Assembly: GCF_001909055.1 (NCBI RefSeq) | Contig: NZ_LVWI01000042.1 | Location: 44,708 to 108,707, forward strand | DNA length: 64,000 nt | Direction: 5' to 3' | Source of the DNA: Paenibacillus helianthi | GTDB taxonomy: Bacteria; Bacillota; Bacilli; Paenibacillales; Paenibacillaceae | Shown here: positions 35,246 through 44,862 of the stretch, piece by piece | Layout of the letters: every line of letters begins with the position of its first letter | Position numbering within the stretch: position 1 is the first letter of the stretch | Notes under the pieces: model-generated | The model's input: only the letters and a program-made list of their open reading frames with translations | Databases searched by the model: none | Told to the model about the DNA's origin: nothing | Program-made: the position numbers and the translations under genes

Positions 35246-38200
35246 CTAGATCGAGAGCGCTGTAAGCAGCTTATAGATTGCTGCTGCCGCTTCCGCCCGG
35301 GTGGCTGTCTTGTCCGGACGGAAGGTGTTGTCTTCGAAGCCGCCCAGAATGCCGGCTGCGATTCCGGCTTTCACCGATGCCTGCGCCCATGCCGGGATCG
35401 CTGATTGATCGGCAAGGACAATGCTGCTGCCCGTAAGTGTGGCGGAGCCGGTGCTTAGGGCATTGGCAAGCATCACAGACATTTCGGCGCGGGTAATCTT
35501 CTCCGAGCCTCTGAATACGGCTTGGCCCCCAGATGCATAGCCTTTGATGATCCCGGATTCTACAGCTGCCGCTACATCACCAGCCGCCCAAGCAGGAATG
35601 TTGCCCTGGTCAGCAAATCCAGCGGCACTGCCGGAAGCCTGCAGTCCCAAAGCTCTTGCAATAATAGAAGCGAACTGCGCCCGGGTAACCGGTTCATTCG
35701 GGCGGAAGCTTTGGTCTTCGAAGCCCTTCATGACGCCCATCCCGATCAGACGGTCCGTATACTCTGTAGCCCAGTGGTTGCTCAGATCTGTGAGCGCCAG
35801 AGGCTGATAATTCATTACAGAATAGGTTGCGAAGCGGTTGGCATTTGCGGTGATCGTCCCATCCGGGTTGGAGGTACCCCCCACATAAATCCAATTGCCG
35901 CTCTGCTCATTGTAATAATATACAGCCGCTTTATGGCCGGATGTGACCTGCCCCGGATCATAGGCGAGGGATAATGCCACGGGCTTACTGAGCTTGCTTT
36001 CTCTGCTTGCAGCGAATGCCACCGCTGGGCTTAAGGACTTGAGCTGCCCCGCAGCCGGTGCTTCATTGGCTGCCAGAGCTTTCAGTGTGAGCGTGGCATT
36101 TGCAGGTAATGCCCCTGCTGGAACAGAGAAGCTCGCCACACCTGGAAGTGAGCCTGTAGCGCCCTGCTGTGCCGATACCTCAACCTTCACCTCTACAACG
36201 GGAGGCTTCTCTACATTTGTTGCAGGCGGAGTGGCAACCGGACTGATGGTCGTGCCTCCACCGCTTCCATTACCATTTCCGGTGTTGGAAGGTGCTGTTA
36301 CCACTACGGTCCGAATCACTTCAAGGGCTGCATTACCAGCCAGATCGCTGGCATTGTAACGCAGGGTATAGGTTCCCGGAATCAGGGTATCTACTGTTCC
36401 GGTTACTGTTACCAGTCCCGCAATGCCCAGCTTGTCCGTAATCTCCGTACCCGGATCAACGAAGCTGGTCCCTTGGGCAAGGGTCAGGCTACTGCTGCCC
36501 TTCAGGGAAATCACGGGCGCGGTCCGGTCAATATTTACCGCAAGCGGCAATGAGGCTGTATTACCCAATGTATCTAACGCTTGAAGCTCCAACTGGTGCT
36601 GGCCTTCTGCTGTAAGCTTGATAGGCTGGCCTTTCTCATACGGCTGGCCTTCTCCACCATCCTGACGAACCTTAAAGGATACTTCACTGCCAGGCACGTA
36701 CACATTGGCGTACACACTTACGGTAACATTTTGATTCGTCCAGGCACCGCTAAGATAGGCATGTCCATCCGCCGTTTGCAGAGTGCCGCGGAGCGCGAGC
36801 GGAGTCACGCTGGCATCGCCGCTAAGATTAACCTTGAAACTCTTGGTCTCCACAGCAGCCCCCCTGCGGATCGTAGCTGTCAACGTCAGCTGAGTATCCT
36901 TTTGTGGCTGGAAGACAAGCTTCCCGGCGTTTGTCATCAGCAGCGGACTTGAGCTCTCCCAGCTGATGCTTGTGCCCTGTTCCCCTGCCTCCGGGAGGTA
37001 CAGATTGCTTTTCACAGCGCTTGTGTCTCCGAGCGTCAGCTTCTCTTTGGCAAGCTGCACAGCTTCAGCGTCTGTGTAATCCATAGCTTTTATAGTAAGA
37101 TCGAACGTCTTCACTTCGCTCTCATTTCCGCGGCTTGCTGTCGCCTTCAGCGTTACAGAAGCATCAGGCTGTCCTGCTGCCGGACGGGTGATATGGCCCA
37201 CTCCGTCTTCATTACGCAGCACATTTGGATTACTGCTCTCCCACTTCACCAGTGCGCCATGCTTGCCGCCCTCAGGAAGTTTCAGATCGGCGGTCACCGC
37301 CGTTGTATTTCCAAGGTCCAGCGACGCTAAGGTATCATCCACTGCCTGCTTGTCGCTGTACGGTGCCACATTAACGAAGATCGGATTGGAATAGAACCAC
37401 AAGTCTTTATAGTTGCGGTCGTTGATCTGGTTGTAGCGCGTGGTGTCGTCGGCTTCGATCGTCTCCGGATCGAGGAGCGGATTGCCTTGCTCATCGGTCT
37501 CTCCGGCTACGTTATAGCCCAGATTCGTGCCGCGCAACCGGAAGTATTGCGACTTCTTCGCCGAGCCCAAGTCATAAGTGATTACATTGTAGCCTTCCGC
37601 ATCCGTTACCCAATCATCCGAGGTAAACGAAGCGAGCACTTTGGTCGAATCGTTGGTGTCCTTGTTGTAGGCGGTCGAGTCGGACGGGTCCGCCAAGCCT
37701 GTAATATCGCCGGCAATCAGGTCTACGTGATCCACCTGGGGCCTCATGCCGCCCGATATCCCGCTGTCCACTGGATTCTCATAATTGTTGCTCTTGGGGC
37801 TCTTGAACCGGATCGTAAGTTTACGGTGATCGCCTTCGGTTACCGTTACGTTCGGATTGCTCGCTCCCATCTCCAGCTTGCCGCCTTCTCCATCGATGTG
37901 GAAGTCGAGTGCATTGATAAGGTCGCCATAGACGGAGAACGATTTGCCCGAACGCATTCCGTTCAGAACGGCTTGCATGTCGTTGCCTTGCGTCCAGGTG
38001 TAGTTCTTGGCGTATTCACCCGGCCAGTATCCGCTGGTGTAGGGGGCGATAATCTTGAAGTGATAGTCCGAGTTGGCGAAGTTCCAATAATTCCGTCCTT
38101 CTCCGAGCAACGCGTCCCAAACGCCTCCAACCTTGGCGACCATATAATCCGTACCGCCGAAGGAACGGTTCTTGTACTTGTTATCGGCCGTCGGGTCGGA

Positions 38201-39028
38201 GGTATTGTAGCTGGTCGTATATCCGCCGCGATTCGGCTCCATCTGCCCGCCGATCATGCCTTCGAACCCGAAGTTGATGTCCGGCGCCGCATTGTTGAAG
38301 TCGCGAAGGGCGGCTACCGTCGTCTTGCCGTACCCTCTGGAAGGGTGGGTGACGATAAAGTAGCTGGTGTCCGCGAAGTTCTTCTTCAGCCATTGAATAG
38401 CCGCTAGGGCATCGGCGTGATTGAAGTTGCTGATGCGGGTGTCCTGTTGATTCCAGGCCGCCACATCGGCCGGATTGAACATCGATTCGGAGCGGTTGGT
38501 GAACAAATATTCGAATTGGTTCTCAGCCTTCAGCGCCTCGGCCGATCCCGGCTGGTCGGACAGAATGCCTACGGCCGCATGGTCATGCGTCGGAATGTCC
38601 CATTCGAAGGCGGAAAATATCGTTTTGCCCGCATATTTTCCCTGAGCCTGCAACGCTTTTATTTTGGGGACTTCGTATTCGCTGGCGCCCTTGGAGAACG
38701 GGATCGGTCCTCCCGGCACGTCGGCTCCGGTATCGTCCCGTTTGGACGATCTCAAGTGATTGGCGGTTGCGATCCAATCCAGGCCGTATTTATCGAAGGC
38801 GGCATCTAATACGCTCTCGAGAGACGATTGGGCGTCGTCGGATTCATAGGTGTGGGCGTGGAATTCGCCCGACATCCATTCCCCTGTACTTGCGGAAGCC
38901 GCAGGTTCCTGCGGGGTCAAGGTTTCTGCAGGCGAGCCGTAGGCCGGTGGTATGGACAAGCTTTGCCACATAAGCACTGCAGCAAGTGATGTGGACAGAT
39001 AGAAGCGGAGATTTCTTTTCTTCAACAT
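35246..39028 (-). CDS. Secreted PHP-domain, Ig-like and SLH surface protein
   Basis: This 1260-residue exported protein starts at the ATG at 39028 after GGAGG. It has a signal peptide (LKKRNLRFYLSTSLAAVLM, cleavage probably after PAYG, residue 31). A PHP-type metal phosphoesterase domain follows, with HAH at 57-59, ATANH at 87-91, THPSRGYG and NSDYH. Then come two similar Ig-like modules (LDLGNTTAVTADLKLPEGG; LTLGDTSAVKSNLYLPEAG), a Big_3-like HYR domain (APVISLKGSSSLTLAQGTSF), a Gly/Ser/Pro/Thr linker, and three SLH motifs near the C-terminus (DLSNHWA, FRPNEPVTRAQF, FRPDKTATRAEA). The SLH part should anchor it to wall polymers. The substrate is unknown; a phosphoesterase or metal-binding role is inferred. 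Confidence 0.87.
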   Translation of the reverse strand: MLKKRNLRFYLSTSLAAVLMWQSLSIPPAYGSPAETLTPQEPAASASTGEWMSGEFHAHTYESDDAQSSLESVLDAAFDKYGLDWIATANHLRSSKRDDTGADVPGGPIPFSKGASEYEVPKIKALQAQGKYAGKTIFSAFEWDIPTHDHAAVGILSDQPGSAEALKAENQFEYLFTNRSESMFNPADVAAWNQQDTRISNFNHADALAAIQWLKKNFADTSYFIVTHPSRGYGKTTVAALRDFNNAAPDINFGFEGMIGGQMEPNRGGYTTSYNTSDPTADNKYKNRSFGGTDYMVAKVGGVWDALLGEGRNYWNFANSDYHFKIIAPYTSGYWPGEYAKNYTWTQGNDMQAVLNGMRSGKSFSVYGDLINALDFHIDGEGGKLEMGASNPNVTVTEGDHRKLTIRFKSPKSNNYENPVDSGISGGMRPQVDHVDLIAGDITGLADPSDSTAYNKDTNDSTKVLASFTSDDWVTDAEGYNVITYDLGSAKKSQYFRLRGTNLGYNVAGETDEQGNPLLDPETIEADDTTRYNQINDRNYKDLWFYSNPIFVNVAPYSDKQAVDDTLASLDLGNTTAVTADLKLPEGGKHGALVKWESSNPNVLRNEDGVGHITRPAAGQPDASVTLKATASRGNESEVKTFDLTIKAMDYTDAEAVQLAKEKLTLGDTSAVKSNLYLPEAGEQGTSISWESSSPLLMTNAGKLVFQPQKDTQLTLTATIRRGAAVETKSFKVNLSGDASVTPLALRGTLQTADGHAYLSGAWTNQNVTVSVYANVYVPGSEVSFKVRQDGGEGQPYEKGQPIKLTAEGQHQLELQALDTLGNTASLPLAVNIDRTAPVISLKGSSSLTLAQGTSFVDPGTEITDKLGIAGLVTVTGTVDTLIPGTYTLRYNASDLAGNAALEVIRTVVVTAPSNTGNGNGSGGGTTISPVATPPATNVEKPPVVEVKVEVSAQQGATGSLPGVASFSVPAGALPANATLTLKALAANEAPAAGQLKSLSPAVAFAASRESKLSKPVALSLAYDPGQVTSGHKAAVYYYNEQSGNWIYVGGTSNPDGTITANANRFATYSVMNYQPLALTDLSNHWATEYTDRLIGMGVMKGFEDQSFRPNEPVTRAQFASIIARALGLQASGSAAGFADQGNIPAWAAGDVAAAVESGIIKGYASGGQAVFRGSEKITRAEMSVMLANALSTGSATLTGSSIVLADQSAIPAWAQASVKAGIAAGILGGFEDNTFRPDKTATRAEAAAAIYKLLTALSI

Positions 39029-39134
39029 GTGTTCCTCCAATATTCTTAAAATTACGTACAATCTGTATTAAGAATAAAGGGCGAATGTAAAGCGATGTCG
39101 AAATTTGTTGAACATTTTTGTAATCTCAAATCAT

Positions 39135-39172
39135 TCATCAAATGACAAATAATATTTTTTGTCATTTGATGA
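39135..39172. promoter_or_regulatory. 15-bp inverted repeat, candidate TetR operator
   Basis: TCATCAAATGACAAA (39135-39149) and TTTGTCATTTGATGA (39158-39172) are perfect inverse arms with an 8-nt centre. The right arm covers the -35 of the TetR gene promoter. This is the expected layout for autorepression by the TetR protein. Confidence 0.65.
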
Positions 39173-39187
39173 AATCAATGATATACT
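39159..39187 (+). promoter_or_regulatory. Promoter of the TetR-SDR operon
   Basis: TTGTCA (39159-39164), a 17-nt spacer and TATACT (39182-39187), about 17 nt before the ATG at 39211 once the start point is allowed for. Confidence 0.65.
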
Positions 39188-39210
39188 GTGTATCAGAGGA
39201 GGGTGAGCTC

Positions 39211-39816
39211 ATGAACAAGGCAGGCTCATTTTTGAGTAAAACGGAGATTATGGATGCCGCAGAACAGACGCTGCGAAGATTCGGGCCTGACAAGACCTCG
39301 GTAACCGATGTAGCTAAGCTGCTTGGTGTCAGCCACGGCACCCTGTACCGCCATTTCCCCAGCAAAGCGGCACTGAGGGAAGCCGTTACGGAACGCTGGC
39401 TGGAAGAGCAGATCGTTGTCCCGCTGGAACAGATTGTGAATGCCCCGGCAGAGAATGCGCTAGCGCAGTTAAGAATATATATCGCCCGGCTGATCGAGCT
39501 GAAGCGTCACTATGCCGAACAGGACAGTGAAATGTTCAAGATGTACACGGATGTTACGATGGAAGCCGCTGAGCTGATCCAGCAGCACATTCAGCGGATT
39601 ATAGATCAGATGAGCATCCTTATTGACAGAGGGGTCCAGCAGAACCGGATTGCACAGAGTGCCGAAACGGGGATGCTCGCCCGCACGATTTTTCATGCTA
39701 CATCCAGGTTTCACCATCCGGCTCATGCCTATGAATGGCGGAGTGCAAGCTCCAGGCAGGACTTCGATCAGCTATGGCTGCTTCTGGAACAGGGCCTTAC
39801 CGCTTCAGTTCATTAA
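39211..39816 (+). CDS. TetR-family regulator
   Basis: This 201-residue regulator has an N-terminal HTH (SVTDVAKLLGVSHGTLYRHF, residues about 31-50) and a C-terminal ligand domain. The ATG at 39211 follows GAGGAGGG. A 15-bp inverted repeat covers its promoter. It lies 31 nt upstream of an SDR gene on the same strand, so the pair is an operon that probably responds to a small molecule handled by the SDR. Confidence 0.9.
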   Translation: MNKAGSFLSKTEIMDAAEQTLRRFGPDKTSVTDVAKLLGVSHGTLYRHFPSKAALREAVTERWLEEQIVVPLEQIVNAPAENALAQLRIYIARLIELKRHYAEQDSEMFKMYTDVTMEAAELIQQHIQRIIDQMSILIDRGVQQNRIAQSAETGMLARTIFHATSRFHHPAHAYEWRSASSRQDFDQLWLLLEQGLTASVH

Positions 39817-39847
39817 GTAAATCCATATCACATTCTGGGAGGAATAT

Positions 39848-40594
39848 ATGATGAGTCAGTCCCTGCAAGGCAAGGTTGCGATTGTTACCGGGTCGTCAAG
39901 AGGCATAGGGCGTACTGTCGCGGAGAGATTAGCGGAAGAGGGGGCTTCGGTTGTTATCAACTATTCAAGCAGCCCGAAACAGGCGGATGAGGTGGTACAG
40001 GGCATCCAAGCCAAAGGCGGAACCGCCGCCGCGGTTCAGGCCGATATCAGCAAGCCCGCACAGATTGAGCAGCTGTACAAGGATACGAAAGCATTGTTCG
40101 GACAAATCGATATTGTGGTCAACAACGCGGGAATTATGATCAACAGCCTGGTCGGGGAGGCTACCGAAGAGCAGTTCGACAAGCAGTTCGCCATTAATGT
40201 CAAAGGAACCTACTTCTCTTGTCAGCAGGCCTTCTTGCACCTGGAACAGGGTGGGCGGATCATCAACTTCTCCACTTCAGTTAACGGGCAGATGTTCCCG
40301 GCCTACAGCATCTATGCCGGAACCAAAGGCGCCGTGGAGCAGTTCACCCGCCAGCTGGCCAAGGAGTTTGGCAGCAAAGGCATCACTATCAACGCGGTTG
40401 CGCCCGGTCCTGTCGCCACAGACCTGTTCCTGGAGGGCAAATCCGAAGCTCAGCTTGAGGGCCTGAAGAAGATGAATGCCTTCGGACGTCTGGGCCAGCC
40501 GGACGACATCGCCGGCGTCGTCAGCTTCCTCGCCGGAGCACAGTCCGGGTGGATTACCGGCCAGACCCTCCGTGTGAACGGCGGATTTATCTAA
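39848..40594 (+). CDS. Short-chain dehydrogenase/reductase (SDR)
   Basis: This 248-residue NAD(P)H-dependent oxidoreductase is a classical SDR: cofactor motif TGSSRGIGR (15-23), NNAG, catalytic Ser in FSTSVNG and Tyr-x3-Lys in YAGTKG. The C-terminal GWITGQTLRVNGGF is typical. The NYSSS after the second strand suggests NADPH preference. The 3' end overlaps the histidine kinase stop on the other strand by 8 nt. The substrate is unknown. Confidence 0.92.
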   Translation: MMSQSLQGKVAIVTGSSRGIGRTVAERLAEEGASVVINYSSSPKQADEVVQGIQAKGGTAAAVQADISKPAQIEQLYKDTKALFGQIDIVVNNAGIMINSLVGEATEEQFDKQFAINVKGTYFSCQQAFLHLEQGGRIINFSTSVNGQMFPAYSIYAGTKGAVEQFTRQLAKEFGSKGITINAVAPGPVATDLFLEGKSEAQLEGLKKMNAFGRLGQPDDIAGVVSFLAGAQSGWITGQTLRVNGGFI

Positions 40595-41651
40595 GCTTCA
40601 GCGGCAAGACCACTACACAAGCCGTCCCCTCTCCGGGACGGCTTGTGATGGTTATGATGCCGTCGTGAAGCTCCACGATTTTTTTGACCAGAGACAAACC
40701 TAATCCGCTTCCGCCCCCACTGATGCTTCTGGCCTGGTCCACCTTATAGAAGCGTTCATAAATGCGGGGCAGCTCCTCCTCGGCAATGCCGATGCCAGTG
40801 TCTCTAATCCCAATCTCTATCCGGTTATCCAGTGTCTGCAGCCGGACCGTGATCATTCCGCCCTGCGGGGTGAATTTGATGCTGTTATGCAGCAGGTTGG
40901 TCCATACCTGGCTCAAGAGATCCTTGACCGCTTCTACAGTGACCTCCTCCAGTTCAGCCTCGACATCAATGTTCTTGCCCAGCCACTGCGGCTCACAGGC
41001 CAGAATCATCTCCTGCAGCTGCTTATCCAGCCGATAGGCCTTGCGTTCGAACGGAAAGCTCTCCGCTTCGAGGATCGACAGCTTCAGCAGGTTGTCACTG
41101 AGTCCGGAGAGGCGGCTGCCTTCGGCTTCAATGATATCAAGATAATGCGCCCTGCTCTCCGCACTCAGCCCTTCATCCCTCAACGCGCGGGCGAAGCCTC
41201 TGATGGAGGTGAGCGGAGACTGGATCTCATGGGAGACATTCGAGATGAAATCCTGGCGCATGGTTTCCATCCGGTTCAGCTCACTCGCCATTTCGTTGAT
41301 GCCTTCAACAATACTGCCGAATTGCCCATAGCGCCTGTCGTTCTCCAGCTCCACCTTGAAGTCCCCCTTGGAAATTTGCCGCATCGCCGTAATAATCGGG
41401 ATATAGAAGGCTCGTTCGCCTCCTCTCAGGTGTCCGATCAGCCCCGCGATGCCGGCCAGCAGGAACAAAATGAGAAACTGCAGCACCATCGTCAGCAATT
41501 GGAACCTATAGGGTGTAAGAGACCATTTATAATGCTTCTCGAGCAGCTTTAATCCGAAGTACCCGGCGTTCCAGGAAAGATAGAAGCCTGTGATGACCAT
41601 GATCATCCCCATGACTGCTTTTACAATCTCTCCTGCTCTGCTTCTGCTCAT
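40587..41651 (-). CDS. Sensor histidine kinase
   Basis: This 354-residue membrane kinase has two hydrophobic segments (about 12-32 and 50-75) with a very short outside loop. A HAMP-like linker (85-125) follows. The phosphorylated His is H141 in FISNVSHEIQSPLTSIRGF. The ATPase part shows NLLHNSIKFT, IRDTGIGIAEEELPRIYERF and GGGSGLGLSLVKKIV. The small sensory loop suggests it senses the membrane, like kinases linked to antibiotic exporters. It begins directly at the regulator stop codon. Confidence 0.94.
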   Translation of the reverse strand: MSRSRAGEIVKAVMGMIMVITGFYLSWNAGYFGLKLLEKHYKWSLTPYRFQLLTMVLQFLILFLLAGIAGLIGHLRGGERAFYIPIITAMRQISKGDFKVELENDRRYGQFGSIVEGINEMASELNRMETMRQDFISNVSHEIQSPLTSIRGFARALRDEGLSAESRAHYLDIIEAEGSRLSGLSDNLLKLSILEAESFPFERKAYRLDKQLQEMILACEPQWLGKNIDVEAELEEVTVEAVKDLLSQVWTNLLHNSIKFTPQGGMITVRLQTLDNRIEIGIRDTGIGIAEEELPRIYERFYKVDQARSISGGGSGLGLSLVKKIVELHDGIITITSRPGEGTACVVVLPLKLR

Positions 41652-42329
41652 TTATTTATCCACCTCCAGGCGGTAGCCGAGACCACGAACCGTGCGGATG
41701 GTAAAACCAAAGTCCTCCTGGGCGAACCGATCTCGCAGGCGGCCCACGTGCACATCCAGCGTGCGTTCGTTCCCATCGAAGTCATATCCCCAAATTTCTT
41801 CAATCAGCCGGTCACGCGTCAGCGTCTGCCCCGGATAGCTGGCCAGCTTGAACAGCAGCTCAAATTCCTTAAGCGGCAGCGTCATATTCCCCTGATCCGT
41901 GATGACCTCGAACGTTTTGCGGTTCATGCGCAGATGTCCTACCGTTACGCTCTGCGCGGCAGAAATCTGGTACCGTTTCAGCAGCGCTTTAACCCGGGCA
42001 ATCAGCACGGGAGGCTCGAACGGCTTGACCAGATAATCGTCGGTCCCCAGCTCGAAGCCCTTGACGATCTGGGAGGTCTCCCCTATGGCCGTCAGCATCA
42101 ATATTGGAAACTCATAGCTTCTCCGCAGCTGCCGGCACAGCTCCCAGCCATCCATATTCGGCATCATGACATCAATGACCGCCAGATCCACACTGTTATC
42201 CTCAAGGACCTGCAGCGCCTCCACTCCATCAGAAGCGCCGTAGACCTCTTCCATGCCTTCAGCCCTCAAAAAGACTTCCACCAATTCGCGGATGTGCGGA
42301 TCGTCGTCCACTACCAGAATTTTGGCCAT
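41652..42329 (-). CDS. OmpR/PhoB-type response regulator
   Basis: This 225-residue regulator has a receiver domain with acidic pocket DDD (8-10), phospho-acceptor D53 (VIDVMMPNMDG) and the conserved Lys in DDYLVKPFEPP. The C-terminal winged helix shows TRDRLIEEIWGYDFDGNERT and VRGLGYRLE. Its start lies 71 nt inside the ABC gene's 3' end in another frame, so translation of the two is probably coupled. Confidence 0.95.
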   Translation of the reverse strand: MAKILVVDDDPHIRELVEVFLRAEGMEEVYGASDGVEALQVLEDNSVDLAVIDVMMPNMDGWELCRQLRRSYEFPILMLTAIGETSQIVKGFELGTDDYLVKPFEPPVLIARVKALLKRYQISAAQSVTVGHLRMNRKTFEVITDQGNMTLPLKEFELLFKLASYPGQTLTRDRLIEEIWGYDFDGNERTLDVHVGRLRDRFAQEDFGFTIRTVRGLGYRLEVDK

Positions 42330-44124
42330 ATCCTGCTGAACCCTCCCCTTCTCCGCCGCCCGGAAGCTCCGGTGTATTCAACTGCAGCTGCTGGTTAGCG
42401 AATTCCCGGTACAGTTCATGCTCATTTAGCAGCTCCTCATGTGTTCCCCTGCCGGTAATCCGGCCCTTTTCCATAAAAATAATCTGGTCCGCATTCACTA
42501 CAGTCGCCAGCCGGTGGGCAATGACAATCGTCGTCCGTCCCTTCATCAGGTTAGACAAAGCTTTTTGCACCACCGCTTCCGACTGGCTGTCGAGACTGGA
42601 GGTGGCTTCGTCGAGCATCAGAATCCGGGGATCGCGCAGCAGCGCCCGTGCAATGGCGATCCTCTGACGCTGGCCTCCGGACAGCTTCACCCCGCGTTCT
42701 CCGACATCCGTATCATAACCCTGCGGCAGCTCGCTGATGAAGCCGTCGGCATAGGCCATCGCCGCCGCACGGCGCAGCTCATCCATGCCAACCTCCCGGT
42801 TCAGGCCATAAGCAAGGTTGTCGGCAATCGTGCCGGAGAGCAGCGGGCTTTCTTGAGACACGTAGCCGATCAGCTTGCGCCAGGAACGAAGGGAGAAGGT
42901 GGACACCGGCTTCGCTCCCAGCTTGATCACCCCGCTCTGCGGTTCATAGAACCGTTCCAGCAGCGAGAAAAGAGTGGTTTTGCCGCCCCCGCTGGGTCCG
43001 ACAATCGCCGTCACCTGTCCCGGAAGCATGGAGAAGCTCACTCCGCTGAGCACCGGTTCACCTGTTTTGTAACCAAAGCTTAAATCATCGATCACGATAG
43101 GCTCCTCAGCCCCCTTAACCTCCTCTACACCCTCGTAAATTTCCTCATCGGCCGCCAGGGTTTCAATGATCCGCTCGGAGGCGCCTTTGGCTTTTTGAAT
43201 CTGGGTGAAGAACTGGGTCAGTTGGGTTAGCGGCATCACGATCTGAATTAAATACAGGATGAACGCGACCAGCTCCCCTGCCGTCAGGACACCTGAAGAC
43301 ACCTGCATTCCGCCGTAGCCGATAATCACTACCAGCAGCATCATGAATACGAAGGAGACGAGCGGGCTGATCATGGCGCTGATTTTGCCCTCACGGATAC
43401 CGAAGGACAGCAGGTTCATGATTCCGGTACGCCCTGCTTCATATTCTTTTTGCTCCGCGCCGGAGGATTTCACCAGCCGGATTTCAGACAAAACGCCGCT
43501 GAGTGTAGCGGTAAAGGACGCTGTTTCATCCTGTGTGCCCTTGGATATTTTGTACATCTGCCGTCCCAGCGGAACCAGAATCAGTGCGGACAGCGGGAGT
43601 ACCGTGAACAGCACCAGCGTCATTTGCCAATTCAGATAGAGCAGTACAGCAATCGAGCCGACGATGGAGATCACTCCGGTGAACAGGCTCGCCAAATGCT
43701 CCGAAATCAGCGTCTTGATGATCCCGGTGTCGTTCGTCATCCGGCTGACACTTTCTCCGGTACGGTTGTCATTGTAGTACGCTACCGGAAGCACAAGAAA
43801 CTTACGCCACAACCTGTCCCGCAAGCCTGCCACTGTCTTCTGACCGGCATAGTTCAGCAAGTAGATCGAGATTCCTCCAGCAAGAGTCTGGGCAATAAAA
43901 GCCCCCGCAATACCGGCAATCTGCAGCTTGCTGATGGATGCCAGCGAGAACCCGTCGACCATGTTCTTGGTGAACATGGGGATCACAAGACCCACAAGAG
44001 TCGATATCATGCTAAGCGCAACAGCAAGAGTAAGCAGTCCATAGGAAGGCCTGGTGCCCTGCAATAGCTTCAAAAAAGGCTTCAAGGACGTGCCCTGTTT
44101 CTTGTCAGGCTGATTATTATTCAT
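42259..44124 (-). CDS. ABC exporter, fused membrane and ATPase domains
   Basis: This 621-residue half-transporter of the BmrA/MsbA type has six membrane segments (residues about 25-310) and an ATPase domain with Walker A GPSGGGKTT, signature LSGGQRQRIAIARAL, Walker B ILMLDEATSSLD and the H-loop IVIAHRLATV. The C-terminal Gly/Ser-rich tail (ELPGGGEGEGSAGYGQNSGS) is not conserved and overlaps the response regulator gene. The ATG at 44124 follows AAAGGGG. With the two-component system it forms a likely stress- or antibiotic-response operon. Confidence 0.92.
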   Translation of the reverse strand: MNNNQPDKKQGTSLKPFLKLLQGTRPSYGLLTLAVALSMISTLVGLVIPMFTKNMVDGFSLASISKLQIAGIAGAFIAQTLAGGISIYLLNYAGQKTVAGLRDRLWRKFLVLPVAYYNDNRTGESVSRMTNDTGIIKTLISEHLASLFTGVISIVGSIAVLLYLNWQMTLVLFTVLPLSALILVPLGRQMYKISKGTQDETASFTATLSGVLSEIRLVKSSGAEQKEYEAGRTGIMNLLSFGIREGKISAMISPLVSFVFMMLLVVIIGYGGMQVSSGVLTAGELVAFILYLIQIVMPLTQLTQFFTQIQKAKGASERIIETLAADEEIYEGVEEVKGAEEPIVIDDLSFGYKTGEPVLSGVSFSMLPGQVTAIVGPSGGGKTTLFSLLERFYEPQSGVIKLGAKPVSTFSLRSWRKLIGYVSQESPLLSGTIADNLAYGLNREVGMDELRRAAAMAYADGFISELPQGYDTDVGERGVKLSGGQRQRIAIARALLRDPRILMLDEATSSLDSQSEAVVQKALSNLMKGRTTIVIAHRLATVVNADQIIFMEKGRITGRGTHEELLNEHELYREFANQQLQLNTPELPGGGEGEGSAGYGQNSGSGRRSAHPRIGGSLFEG

Positions 44125-44229
44125 AGAAATTCCCCTTTCCAGCGGGTTCATGCAATGACGTCGTTTGCCGTCTCTTCCGCCTTAATCACCACATTATCTT
44201 AGCCGTGTAAACTGAAGTTAAACGGCTGA

Positions 44230-44862
44230 CTATTGTACAGAGGAATCATCCGGGTGAAGCGGGGCCAGCTTGAGGGCGGCGGCATAGTCCTCCGGTGTGT
44301 TCATGTTCATCAGGGAAAACGTATGTGTTCGGGGGCCTTCCTCATAATCACTGTCCCGGACATAATGAACATCAAGTACATCCAGGAACTCCATTACCCG
44401 CAGTTGCCGCCGCGACAGGAATTTCTCCAGAATCGGGAGGATGCTCCGGTTATAGAGCGCGAGCAGCGGCTGGACTCGGCCTTCGGAGGTTACAGGAACA
44501 ACGGCCTGTATATCCCCCCCTCCGTACGCAATCTCCAGCATATGCAAGAACAGTCCTTCCGAAGCAAAAGGCAGGTCACAGGCCAGTACAGCTACCCATT
44601 CTGTATGAGATCCCTGAAGTGCGGCATGCAGCCCGGCTAGCGGTCCAAGTCCCGGATAGATATCCGGGATCAACGGCAGGTGAAACATGCGGTAAGCCCT
44701 CCGTTCTTCTTCACCGCAAGCAATGACTACATGTTCCGTTATGGAGGATAACCTGGCTGCGCTGTAAGCGATCAGCGGCTTCCCCTCTAGCATAAGCAGC
44801 GCTTTGTCGGCTCCCATCCGCCGGGAGCGTCCTCCAGCCAAAATCACTCCTGTAATTTCCAT
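44230..44862 (-). CDS. mobA: Molybdenum cofactor guanylyltransferase
   Basis: This protein of about 210 residues joins GMP to molybdopterin to make the bis-MGD precursor. Motifs are GVILAGGRSRRMGADKALL (4-22), DIYPGLGPLAGLHAAL and LACDLPFASEGL. The ATG at 44862 follows GAGGATATAT. It supports use of MGD enzymes such as the oxidoreductase at 52265-54361. It is not clustered with moaA. Confidence 0.92.
   Translation of the reverse strand: MEITGVILAGGRSRRMGADKALLMLEGKPLIAYSAARLSSITEHVVIACGEEERRAYRMFHLPLIPDIYPGLGPLAGLHAALQGSHTEWVAVLACDLPFASEGLFLHMLEIAYGGGDIQAVVPVTSEGRVQPLLALYNRSILPILEKFLSRRQLRVMEFLDVLDVHYVRDSDYEEGPRTHTFSLMNMNTPEDYAAALKLAPLHPDDSSVQ

Noticed and set aside
37487..38407. 306-residue plus ORF antisense to the SLH-protein gene
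   Set aside because: It lies inside a well-supported secreted protein and shows no domain or start signal.
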